Part shown: positions 9,095-17,781 of the stretch, in pieces
How positions within the stretch are numbered: position 1 is the stretch's first letter
How the letters are laid out: every line of letters begins with the position of its first letter
Origin: a bacterium
GTDB lineage: Bacteria; Patescibacteriota; Minisyncoccia; Phycocordibacterales; UBA5272
Assembly: GCA_023267535.1 (NCBI GenBank)
Contig: JAHFNC010000002.1
Span: 183,426 to 227,566, forward strand
Length of the DNA: 44,141 nt
Reading direction: 5' to 3'
Program-made: the position numbers and the translations under genes
Notes under the pieces: generated by a model
What the model saw: only the letters and a program-made list of their open reading frames with translations
Databases searched by the model: none
Told to the model about the DNA's origin: nothing

Positions 9095-10045
9095 TTATTG
9101 TTGTGGCACAAACACTGGAACAACTGAAGAAGTAGGGACCTTCATAATAGATGCGGGCGTTCCGACATTTTCATGAAGCTCTATAAGATAATCCTTCGCT
9201 TGTTCAGAATCAATATTTAATGACACAGCGTGTTGATTATTATCTTTATTACTATTTGTATTATCTTCTTGAGAAGACGATATATTCGCAACAGCTTTTT
9301 TAGTAGCTATAATTGTTGGAATAACGTCTGTTAATACTTTGTATTCAAGATAATTAATTGTGCGTGGGTCAGAAGTATTATCTGGTAGCTTATCTGTCAC
9401 TAGAGAGGAGGAAAGAATTTTGCTATCAACAGACATATCTTTAAGGACTGCGACATGTACCGCTATTCTTGTCTGAAAGAACACTCCAACTTTTTCCACA
9501 GCACTATAATCCGCCTTATCTCCAAGTTCTGCAATATATGTTTCAAGTTTACGAACATGGGTATCAAAAGCTTCACCCGTTTGATTAGCGATGACTGGAT
9601 TAAGTTTTCCATTTAACGCCAACTTTTCCGCTTCTTCAATTCGTTTTGTTGCAAGAGTGGCTTCGAGAAGAGCTTTTTTTTGTGGAGTAAGTGCCATGGC
9701 GACTTGTATTTTTTCATTCACGTCTGTTTTAACAGCGTAAAAAAAGTCTCCAGGTAATGCTCCTTGTGCAAAAGCTGATATGCCACCAGATACAATTAAC
9801 AACGAACTTACTACAGCAAAAGCATATTTCTTCTTTTTAAAAAAAACATTCTGATAACTGACAATTGGTTGCAACACCCTACTATAGAGACGTGAAGGAA
9901 TTAATTTTCTGACAGGGGCCTCAATTATAGGCTGAGAAGATTCAAAAGTTCGCGTCAAAACACCGCCCCAAGCTATTTCTTTTTCTTCCGGCGTCATACT
10001 GATTTCTTTGTATTGTGTGAATAATGAAATTATATTTTTTTTCAT
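9095..10045 (-). CDS. DUF5667-domain membrane protein, putative anti-sigma partner
   Basis: Central TM then GALPGDFFYAVKTDVNEKIQVAMALTPQKKALLEATLATKRIEEAEKLALNGKL; ATGA overlap with the upstream sigma gene. Confidence 0.75.
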   Translation of the reverse strand: MKKNIISLFTQYKEISMTPEEKEIAWGGVLTRTFESSQPIIEAPVRKLIPSRLYSRVLQPIVSYQNVFFKKKKYAFAVVSSLLIVSGGISAFAQGALPGDFFYAVKTDVNEKIQVAMALTPQKKALLEATLATKRIEEAEKLALNGKLNPVIANQTGEAFDTHVRKLETYIAELGDKADYSAVEKVGVFFQTRIAVHVAVLKDMSVDSKILSSSLVTDKLPDNTSDPRTINYLEYKVLTDVIPTIIATKKAVANISSSQEDNTNSNKDNNQHAVSLNIDSEQAKDYLIELHENVGTPASIMKVPTSSVVPVFVPQQ

Positions 10046-10536
10046 AATAAAATAAGTTTCCTCAACTTACTCAAACCTCTGTATATTCTAACTGATATAA
10101 CATTTTCTGATTCGCTGAGAATCTGCGCTATATCCTTTATTGATAAATCATTAACGTAGCGCATAATAATTATTGAGCTATAGTTGTCAGGAAGTTGTCT
10201 GACACATTCCATAACACGCTCAATATCAAGAGAGCTATATAAAGACTCTTCAATTTCTAAATGTGGTTCTACTCCTTTATCTATAAGTTCGTCTAAAGAA
10301 TATATTTTTCTTTTACGATATTCGTCAATAACTATATGACGAGCGGTAGTATACAAAAACGTCTTCATATTCTCAATTTCATTTCCTGAGATAATATACT
10401 GCCAAGTGCGAGCAAATGTCTCCTGAACAAAATCAAGGGCTTTCTCTCTATCTGAAATTTTGAAAAAACAATATCTAAATATGGCATCTGAATACTCGTT
10501 ATAAGCTTCAGTGAGTATTTGTTTATGTTTTTCCAT
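10042..10536 (-). CDS. ECF-type RNA polymerase sigma factor (copy 1)
   Basis: YSDAIFRYCFFKISDREKALDFVQETFARTWQY (region 2), LPDNYSSIIIMRYVNDLSIKDIAQIL (region 4). ORF opens at 10590; start at 10536 is more plausible. Confidence 0.88.
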   Translation of the reverse strand: MEKHKQILTEAYNEYSDAIFRYCFFKISDREKALDFVQETFARTWQYIISGNEIENMKTFLYTTARHIVIDEYRKRKIYSLDELIDKGVEPHLEIEESLYSSLDIERVMECVRQLPDNYSSIIIMRYVNDLSIKDIAQILSESENVISVRIYRGLSKLRKLILL

Positions 10537-10851
10537 ATATAGAGACGCAAGAGGCTTGACTTTTCTTACATATTTTCCCCATAATACCACAAAAATACTA
10601 CAATATCAATATTTCCTTTTTTAGACTTACTTTAAATATTCTAAATATGGCAGTATTTAAAGGCAAATTTAGTGTATTTCTTGACAAACATATTATTTTG
10701 ATATATATTTGTACCAATAACTTATCTCATCGGTTTTCGTTAGTTCGCTCAAACGGGCATTATTTAAAAACCTCCGAGACATTCTGGTCACGATTTTATT
10801 ATAAAGTACTAGGGGTTATAGAGGAGCTTTTGCTTCTTTCTTAAATAAAAA

Positions 10852-12075
10852 ATGAATAAAAAATATTATAATGAGGCAAAGCCTCGTAGTTCTTCTTCTC
10901 GTAGTAAACCAGCTAGTTCACGTGGTGGTTTCCGTACGCGTTCCTCTCCTCGTGGGAAGTCTCGTAGAGATGAAGACATCAATGTGTCAAAATTTATCAA
11001 CAAAGCTGTAGCTAATAAAGTTGAGGAAAAGTTCGTGCCAGTTCACGCTTTTGCTCAGTTTGCGATAGATGAAACTTTAAAGAAAGCAATTGAAGTTAAG
11101 GGTTATACAACTCCTACTCCAATTCAAGACGAAACTATTCCTCATGCACTAAAGGGTCGTGATATCTTAGGTATTGCAAACACCGGAACAGGTAAGACTG
11201 GTGCTTTTCTAATTCCTTTAATTGAAAAAGTTATAAAGAATAGAAAAGAACAAGTTTTAATTATTGTTCCTACTCGTGAGCTTGCTATTCAAGTTGATCA
11301 AGAGTTAAAAGAATTTACAGCTGGAATGAAAATATATTCTGTTTGCGTAGTTGGTGGTATGAGTATTTCTAGACAAATTTCTGAACTTCGTTATGAATAC
11401 AATTTCGTAATTGGAACACCAGGAAGATTAAAGGATTTAATCGAGAGAAAGAAAATTTTCCTTTCTGAATTCTCAACTGTGGTTTTGGATGAAGCTGACA
11501 GGATGCTTGATATGGGATTTATCAATGATATGCGTTTCGTTATGGAAGGAATGCCAAGAGAAAGACAAACTCTTTTCTTTTCAGCAACACTTTCACCAAC
11601 TATTCAAAAATTGATTAGTGAATTCTTAAACAATCCAATTAGTATTTCTGTTAAGACTAGCTCGACTGCAAAAAATGTTGATCAAGATGTCGTCAGGTTA
11701 AGAAATGGAGAAAGTAAGATTGATGTTTTACACAATCTTTTAAAGCAAAAAGACTTTAACAAGGTTTTGGTTTTCGGAAGCACCAAACATGGTGTAGAAA
11801 AACTTTACAGCACTCTTAGTGAAAGGGGAATTAAGGTTGATTCAATTCACGGAAATAAAAATCACTCCGAAAGACAAAGAGCTTTGGGGAAATTTAAAGA
11901 TAATATTACTCAAGTGTTAGTGGCAACAGATGTCGCTGCTCGCGGTATTGATATCTCTGACGTTAGTCATGTTATCAACTATGACTTACCAAAGACTTAT
12001 GATGACTATGTTCACCGTATTGGTCGTACTGGCCGTGCTGGTAAATATGGAAAGGCTTTAACTTTCGTTGATTAA
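10852..12075 (+). CDS. DEAD-box ATP-dependent RNA helicase with basic Ser/Arg-rich N-terminus
   Basis: ANTGTGKT, PTRELA, VLDEADRML, SAT, VATDVAARGIDI, HRIGRTGRAG. Confidence 0.95.
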   Translation: MNKKYYNEAKPRSSSSRSKPASSRGGFRTRSSPRGKSRRDEDINVSKFINKAVANKVEEKFVPVHAFAQFAIDETLKKAIEVKGYTTPTPIQDETIPHALKGRDILGIANTGTGKTGAFLIPLIEKVIKNRKEQVLIIVPTRELAIQVDQELKEFTAGMKIYSVCVVGGMSISRQISELRYEYNFVIGTPGRLKDLIERKKIFLSEFSTVVLDEADRMLDMGFINDMRFVMEGMPRERQTLFFSATLSPTIQKLISEFLNNPISISVKTSSTAKNVDQDVVRLRNGESKIDVLHNLLKQKDFNKVLVFGSTKHGVEKLYSTLSERGIKVDSIHGNKNHSERQRALGKFKDNITQVLVATDVAARGIDISDVSHVINYDLPKTYDDYVHRIGRTGRAGKYGKALTFVD

Positions 12076-12084
12076 AAACAAAAG

Positions 12085-12119
12085 CAAAAAGCGATGAGCC
12101 TAAGGCTCATCGCTTTTTG
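12085..12119 (+). terminator. Intrinsic terminator
   Basis: caaaaagcgatgagcc..ggctcatcgctttttg. Confidence 0.88.
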
Positions 12120-12160
12120 TTTTATTGCCAAAGCATTTCTTAATTGTCCAAATAAATAAT

Positions 12161-12493
12161 TTAGGATTGTTGTCTTAGTCCAACGACATTGCCATCAACA
12201 TCTTTTACTTGAGCTATTAGTAAACCGTTCGCAACATCTCTAATATCCTTTACAATTTGAGCACCCACACTAGTCATTTCTTTAAGGCTAACTTTAATAT
12301 CTTTAACATCTATATAACTGATAGGCCCGACTGTTGAATTTGGGTCTAAGCCAACTTCTTGGTCTCCGACAATATAACCCACATAATACGGACTCTCAGC
12401 GTATGGTTCCACTCCTAAAAACTTACTATAAAACACTTTAGCTTTTTCTATATCCTTAACTGGATAAACAATTAGTTTAATTTTTTTAGTCAT
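12161..12493 (-). CDS. VOC family (glyoxalase/bleomycin-resistance-like) protein
   Basis: VYPVKDIEKAKVFYSKFLGVEPYAESPYYVGYIVGDQEVGL...VKDVDGNVVGLRQ. Confidence 0.8.
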   Translation of the reverse strand: MTKKIKLIVYPVKDIEKAKVFYSKFLGVEPYAESPYYVGYIVGDQEVGLDPNSTVGPISYIDVKDIKVSLKEMTSVGAQIVKDIRDVANGLLIAQVKDVDGNVVGLRQQS

Positions 12494-12627
12494 TGTGATT
12501 TATTATAAAGTTAATTAAATACCACAATAGTTGAGACGAATAAAAATTAATTTTCTTGCATATTTTATACTTCGTTTGGAATTCTCTTAGAATTAAGTTT
12601 TTTGCTATAATACAATAACTTTAATAT

Positions 12628-12701
12628 TGGGGTGTCGTCTAATGGTAGGACAGCAGTTTCTGGAACTGTTAATCGAGGTTCGATCCCTTGCACCCCAGCC
12701 A
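12628..12701 (+). tRNA. tRNA-Gln (anticodon CTG), CCA encoded
   Basis: 7-bp acceptor TGGGGTG/CACCCCA, anticodon arm GCAGT-TTCTGGA-ACTGT, T-arm CGAGG-TTCGATC-CCTTG, G discriminator then CCA. Confidence 0.92.
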
Positions 12702-12874
12702 AGAAAAAACAAAGTTTTTTCGCTGGGATGCAGAAAGACAACTGCTTGTCTTTCGTAAGGGATCGAAAGTCCGGAGTATGTTTTGCTAGCAAGCAAAACA
12801 ACGAGGAGCGGTCGGCGAGATTTGTGAGCGACGGCGAACAAATACTTGTCGAAGACACCCCTTGCACCCCAGCC
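12702..12874 (+). repeat. tRNA-linked composite element (Gln locus)
   Basis: A/T hairpin; inverted acceptor copy GCTGGGATGC (12722-12731); 25-nt hairpin insert (12732-12756); inverted T-arm AAGGGATCGAA (12757-12767); hairpin GTTTTGCT-AGCA-AGCAAAAC (12780-12799); ACGAGGAGC (12801-12809); direct 16-nt copy of the tRNA 3' end (12859-12874). Confidence 0.8.
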
Positions 12875-13034
12875 TTTTGACAACAAATAATTGCTATTGT
12901 AATATGAAAAATGGGAGTACCGATAGCTCTTCTTTGAACATAAGAATAATAACAATTCACAAGGACAATAAGGGCTTTTGTTAACCAGTAAGTGTTGATT
13001 CCATGTGCTTTTTCACCTAATCAAGGAGAGTATC

Positions 13035-13496
13035 ATGCTACTAGCACCCAATAGGTTGACTGCCCTTTTGTTGGCAACAACCATCTCGTTATATGCCTTT
13101 TCTGCCGTGGCAGGTTCAAGTTCGAAAAATACCACGACAACAAAGGTAGCGTCTGTGGCCACCGTAAACTCTGTAAGTTCCAAGGCGGCAACAACGTCCA
13201 GAGCCGGAGGTTCTTTTTACACCAGCAACACCAAAAATGTTGCGGTGAACGGCGACAGGAATCTCTATTCCGGCAAGGTTGGTGATGTTGTTCACGACCA
13301 CGCTGTAATAGATTCCAAAGGTATCCCGCAGTATATCCGTCAAAACGGTAAAGTGCTCGTCGAGGATACCAGAGTCGTTGGACGTGCCATAGTGAACGGA
13401 GCAGAAGTTGCCGTAAGAAAAGCTGCTCCTATTGTCAAGAATGGGGCAAAAACAGGCGCTGTTCTGGCCGAGGAAGTGCTCTATATGATGCTTTAA
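13035..13496 (+). CDS. Secreted hypothetical protein
   Basis: Signal peptide (LLLATTISLYAFSAVAG); SD AAGGAGAG before ATG 13035. Confidence 0.75.
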   Translation: MLLAPNRLTALLLATTISLYAFSAVAGSSSKNTTTTKVASVATVNSVSSKAATTSRAGGSFYTSNTKNVAVNGDRNLYSGKVGDVVHDHAVIDSKGIPQYIRQNGKVLVEDTRVVGRAIVNGAEVAVRKAAPIVKNGAKTGAVLAEEVLYMML

Positions 13497-13513
13497 TTCC
13501 TCGGAGGTGCCCA

Positions 13514-14044
13514 ATGAAACAAGCAACATTAATTTTCCTTTTGTGCTTGTCACTTGCTGGGTGTAGCACACTGCAAGGTGCAGGTGCACTAGGCTCCGTT
13601 GCTATGGGGGTAGTCGCAGTAATTAGCCACCTTGAAGGAAAAGAAGACAGAGAGAAAGCTTTGAAGGTTAGGGACTCTCAAATGGAAAGTCTTTGCGTCT
13701 CTCAGCTTCAGGGGTCGGTAGATAAGTGGCCGACAATCTGTCCTGCTAGTCTTTCAAAGATGGATGCTTGCAGTCGCATAGACTTTAAGTCACCGTTGTG
13801 TGACAGCTATTATAAGGCCTATGAGGCTAGATTCCAAAGCAAGCAAACACCCCCGCAAGAAATTGCCCGAAGCGCTCCAAAAAAGGCCGAGAAAAAGGTG
13901 GTGGCAAAAGCACCAACAGCGAAGAAACAGTTAGTTAAAGCTGTTGCGGAAAAGCCTAAAGCACCACAACTTATCAAGGCCGTCGCAAAGAAACAAAAGA
14001 AGTCAGAACCTAGAATCATTAAGGTCAAGCTGGTTTCTTCTTAG
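13514..14044 (+). CDS. Putative lipoprotein with Lys/Ala-rich C-terminus
   Basis: Lipobox LSLAGC after a short signal peptide; strong SD CGGAGG; follows 13035 CDS by 17 nt. Confidence 0.75.
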   Translation: MKQATLIFLLCLSLAGCSTLQGAGALGSVAMGVVAVISHLEGKEDREKALKVRDSQMESLCVSQLQGSVDKWPTICPASLSKMDACSRIDFKSPLCDSYYKAYEARFQSKQTPPQEIARSAPKKAEKKVVAKAPTAKKQLVKAVAEKPKAPQLIKAVAKKQKKSEPRIIKVKLVSS

Positions 14045-14059
14045 AGTAATCTTACTCTA

Positions 14060-14087
14060 GAACCGTCTCGTTTGACGGTTCTTTTTT
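14060..14087 (+). terminator. Intrinsic terminator
   Basis: GAACCGTC-TCGTTT-GACGGTTC-TTTTTT. Confidence 0.88.
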
Positions 14088-14104
14088 ATATAAATAACTT
14101 GTCT

Positions 14105-14809
14105 TTATTTCACCTCAACAGTTTTCAATTTAATTCCGTCTATATTAACAGATTTCTTTTCTATTATTTTTTCTTCTTTTGGCGCTGTCCCTTTTACTAA
14201 ATGAAGTAAATCCATAAAATAACTAGTTTTTTGTTTCCCGCGCAAAAATACCACTACCTGATTTTTTCCTTTTTCTTTAGCTTCATACATGGCTTGGTCT
14301 GCCTTTTCAATCATCTGATGAATGTTGTCTTCGTCATAATGCGAAACTATCCCCACGCTCATTGTTACTTTCTTCCTTTCGTTTCCTATGTGAACTTCGG
14401 TATCGGCACATCTGTTACAAATCTTTTCAGCTACCTTAACGGACGTATTTTTATCAGCGCCATATAGTGCTACTACAAATTCTTCTCCACCCCATCTAGC
14501 GAAAATATCATTTTTTCTTAATGACTCACCAAGTATTTTTGCGGTATGTTTCAAAACTTTATCACCCTCGTCATGCCCATAAGTGTCGTTTACTTTTTTA
14601 AAGTTATCAATATCAATAAAAATAATAGAAAAGGGGATTTGATATCTCTTCTCTTTTCTTTTTCCAAAAAAAGCATTGGTTTGGAAGACTCTTTCAGCTT
14701 CTTCTTTAAATCCTCTTCTATTTAATATTCCAGTTAATTCATCATAGTAAACGAGCTTCTGCAATCTTTTTATTTCCTTTTCTAGTTTTTTAATTTCTTC
14801 TTCTTCCAT
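14105..14809 (-). CDS. GGDEF-domain diguanylate cyclase
   Basis: YDELTGILNRRGF, IDIDNFKKVNDTYGHDEGD, RWGGEEFVVAL. Confidence 0.93.
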   Translation of the reverse strand: MEEEEIKKLEKEIKRLQKLVYYDELTGILNRRGFKEEAERVFQTNAFFGKRKEKRYQIPFSIIFIDIDNFKKVNDTYGHDEGDKVLKHTAKILGESLRKNDIFARWGGEEFVVALYGADKNTSVKVAEKICNRCADTEVHIGNERKKVTMSVGIVSHYDEDNIHQMIEKADQAMYEAKEKGKNQVVVFLRGKQKTSYFMDLLHLVKGTAPKEEKIIEKKSVNIDGIKLKTVEVK

Positions 14810-14852
14810 AGATTTAATTATAGATTAGATTTTAGCATAGTATAATTAGAAT

Positions 14853-15476
14853 ATGAACAATTCATTTGGATTTTCTCAAAAAGAACTTACCATATTTAAA
14901 AAATTAAATACGCCAATTAAAATACAAGATTTTTTGGACTCAATTCCTTTTAATCACGAAAAGAAGGGTGAGACTTGTATGTCACCCAGAAAGGTTTTGC
15001 GTGAAAAAACAGCACATTGTATGGAGGGGGCGATGCTTGCTTACACAGCGCTAACTTTAAATAAAGAAGAAACTTATATTGTGAGTTTAAAAGTAAATGA
15101 TGACAGAGATTATGACCACATTGTCACTTTGTATAAAAGAAATGGATATTGGGGAGCGATTAGTAAAACCAATCACGCTGTCCTTTCTTTTCGTGATCCG
15201 ATTTATAAAACAATCAGAGAATTGGTTTTGTCATATTTTAATGAATATTTTTTAGTAAGTAACGGCAAGAAAACTTTAGTCGGTTATTCAGATAAAATAA
15301 ATCTTAAAAAATTTGGCACAAAATGGATGACTGAAGAAAAAGATTTGTTTGATATTTCAGGAAAAGTTTTCAAAATGAAACATAAGCCAATAGTTCCAAA
15401 AGATAATAGAAAATTTATTAGACCAGCCACCAAACTGGAATGCCAAGCCGCCAGTATTGAGAGGTGGAAGAAATAA
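14853..15476 (+). CDS. Hypothetical protein, transglutaminase-like Cys/His arrangement
   Basis: REKTAHCMEGAMLAYTAL ... DYDHIVTLYKRNGYWGAISKTNH. Confidence 0.6.
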   Translation: MNNSFGFSQKELTIFKKLNTPIKIQDFLDSIPFNHEKKGETCMSPRKVLREKTAHCMEGAMLAYTALTLNKEETYIVSLKVNDDRDYDHIVTLYKRNGYWGAISKTNHAVLSFRDPIYKTIRELVLSYFNEYFLVSNGKKTLVGYSDKINLKKFGTKWMTEEKDLFDISGKVFKMKHKPIVPKDNRKFIRPATKLECQAASIERWKK

Positions 15477-15510
15477 TGTCATACAGAAATTTTTTGCTAT
15501 AATTCCAAAT

Positions 15511-16095
15511 ATGCAAGATATTGAAATTGAAATTCAAACTAGAATTCAGAAAAGCGAAACACTCAAAAAGTTTTTAGAAGAGAAGGCTACTTTCATTTCG
15601 GAAAATCAACAAATTGATGAATATTTTACTCCGGCACACAAGGATTTTGTTTCAATAAAACCTATTGAGGAATGGTTTCGTATTCGTGAAGAAAAAGGAC
15701 TGTATACCATCAATTACAAAAAGTGGCATTATGAAAATGGTATCGGAACATATGCTGATGAATACGAGACTGAAATTGGAGACAAGGATACAGCAAGAAA
15801 AATATTTATTGCTTTAGATTTAAAGTTACTTATTACCGTTAATAAAACAAGAAAGAAGTTTATGTATAAAGATTACGAAATTGCTTTTGATAACGTTGTT
15901 GGTTTAGGAAATTTTGTTGAGATCGAATATAAAGGTAAAGATTCAGTTGACCCAAAAACTACAACAAACGAAATGGTTGATTTTCTAAAAAGCCAAGATT
16001 GTGGAGATATTGAGTTAAATAATGGAGGTTATCCGATGTTATTACTCTTTCCAGAAGATGCTCATTATATAAAGGTCGCACAGTCGTCGTGTTAA
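15511..16095 (+). CDS. CYTH-domain protein (CyaB/thiamine-triphosphatase-like)
   Basis: MQDIEIEIQTRI opening, alternating charged strands, DNVVGLGNFVEIEYKG. Confidence 0.72.
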   Translation: MQDIEIEIQTRIQKSETLKKFLEEKATFISENQQIDEYFTPAHKDFVSIKPIEEWFRIREEKGLYTINYKKWHYENGIGTYADEYETEIGDKDTARKIFIALDLKLLITVNKTRKKFMYKDYEIAFDNVVGLGNFVEIEYKGKDSVDPKTTTNEMVDFLKSQDCGDIELNNGGYPMLLLFPEDAHYIKVAQSSC

Positions 16096-16107
16096 ACTAA
16101 AATAATT

Positions 16108-17757
16108 ATGTCCACAGAAAATATTGTAGCTGAATTACAAAAAATATTAAAAGGTGATGTTTCCGTAAGTGATGTTGATAGAGAGACTTACGCCAGAGAT
16201 ACGAGTTTGTTTTATGTTAAGCCAGAGATTGTTGTCTTTCCAAAAGATAAAGAAGATTTACAAGAACTAGTCAAATTCGTTTCTAAAAAGAAAGATGAGG
16301 GAAAAAATATTTCCATAACCGCAAGATCAGCTGGTTCTGATATGACTGGTGGCCCGCTTACTCAATCAATCGTGGTTGTATTTACAAAGTATATGAATCA
16401 TATGCTTGAGATAAATAAAGACTTCGCTACCGCTGAGCCTGGGATGTATTATCGTGATTTTGAGAAAGAAACACTAAAATTTGGTTGGATAATGCCGTCG
16501 TACCCAGCATCTCGTGAGATTTGTGCAATAGGTGGAATAGTTTCAAATAATTCAGGGGGCGAAAAAACTCTCTCTTATGGAAAGACTGAAAGATATGTCA
16601 AAGCCCTTGATGTTGTTTTTGCTAATGGCGAAAGAGATACAATCAAAGAATTAAATAAACAAGAACTAGAAGAGAAGATGAAAGAAAATACCGAAAGCGG
16701 AAGAATACACAGAGAAATTTTCAATCTCATTTCAAACAATGAAGAATTAATTAGAAACGCTAAGCCGACAGTTTCAAAAAACTCATCGGGATATTACATT
16801 TGGAATGTTTACGACAAAGAAAAAGGAACATTTGATTTAAATAAAATGATTGTCGGAAGTCAGGGGACACTTTGTATGGTTACTTCTGCAAAGCTTGTTG
16901 GTATGGCTCCAAAGAAATATTCAAAAATGGTTGTCGTCTTTTTAAAAGATTTATCAAGACTTGGAGAAATCATTGTAAAATTTTTGGAACACAAGCCAGA
17001 ATCTTTTGAATCTTACGATGATCACACCTTCAACATCGCTCTAAAGTTTTTGCCTTCAATTATGAAGAAGATGGGAGGAAATTTTTTCACACTCGGATTT
17101 CAATTTATTCCGGAGGTTCTTATGGTGATAAGAGGTGGAGTTCCAAAATTAATTATTATGGCTGAGTTTACTGGAGACAATCAAGAAGAAGTAGACGGTA
17201 ATGCCAAAAAGGCGTTTGAAGATATAAAATCTTTCGGTTATCAAACAGAGTTGTTGAAGGATGAACAAGCGGCCAAGAAGTATTGGACATTTAGACGAGA
17301 GAGTTTTAATTTACTTCGCACTAAATTGAAAGGTTATAGAACCGCACCATCAATTGACGATATTATTGTTCACCCAGCCGATTTACCAAAATTTATTCCT
17401 GATTTGGAAAATATTTTCAAAAAATATGATTTGATTTATTCAGTGGCTGGTCATATTGGAGATGCTAATTTTCACATTGTTCCACTAGTTGATATGAAAA
17501 AGGAAGGAATGGATAAAATTATTCACAATTTGATGGATGAGATTTATGATTTAATCCTTAAATATAAAGGCTCTTTTTCGGCAGAGCACAATGATGGCAT
17601 CACTCGTACCGCTTATTTGCCAAAGATGTTTGGAGAAGAAGTAAACAATATTTTTAAAGATATTAAAAATATTTTTGATCCAAAAGATATCTTTAACCCA
17701 CATAAAAAAGTAAACGGCAATCCTAACGATTTCTTCAAATACATAGATAGGGCTTAA
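16108..17757 (+). CDS. FAD-linked oxidase (GlcD / D-lactate dehydrogenase-like)
   Basis: ARSAGSDMTGGPL FAD-binding motif, GIVSNNSGGEKTLSYGKTERYVKALDVVFANG, C-terminal FDPKDIFNPHKK. Confidence 0.88.
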   Translation: MSTENIVAELQKILKGDVSVSDVDRETYARDTSLFYVKPEIVVFPKDKEDLQELVKFVSKKKDEGKNISITARSAGSDMTGGPLTQSIVVVFTKYMNHMLEINKDFATAEPGMYYRDFEKETLKFGWIMPSYPASREICAIGGIVSNNSGGEKTLSYGKTERYVKALDVVFANGERDTIKELNKQELEEKMKENTESGRIHREIFNLISNNEELIRNAKPTVSKNSSGYYIWNVYDKEKGTFDLNKMIVGSQGTLCMVTSAKLVGMAPKKYSKMVVVFLKDLSRLGEIIVKFLEHKPESFESYDDHTFNIALKFLPSIMKKMGGNFFTLGFQFIPEVLMVIRGGVPKLIIMAEFTGDNQEEVDGNAKKAFEDIKSFGYQTELLKDEQAAKKYWTFRRESFNLLRTKLKGYRTAPSIDDIIVHPADLPKFIPDLENIFKKYDLIYSVAGHIGDANFHIVPLVDMKKEGMDKIIHNLMDEIYDLILKYKGSFSAEHNDGITRTAYLPKMFGEEVNNIFKDIKNIFDPKDIFNPHKKVNGNPNDFFKYIDRA

Positions 17758-17781
17758 TTTTTTTGGTATAATACTGGAATA

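Noticed and set aside
10647-10844. ORF 10647-10844(+), 65 aa
   Set aside because: No recognisable motif, sits in the leader of the DEAD-box helicase gene; may be a leader but unsupported.
12565-12960. ORFs 12565-12960(-), 12605-12955(-) and 12632-12880(+)
   Set aside because: They run across tRNA-Gln and its structured downstream element; no domain resemblance, so they are chance frames in noncoding DNA.
13116-13589. ORF 13116-13589(-)
   Set aside because: Antisense to the 13035 and 13514 genes, which have clear signal peptides and SD sites.
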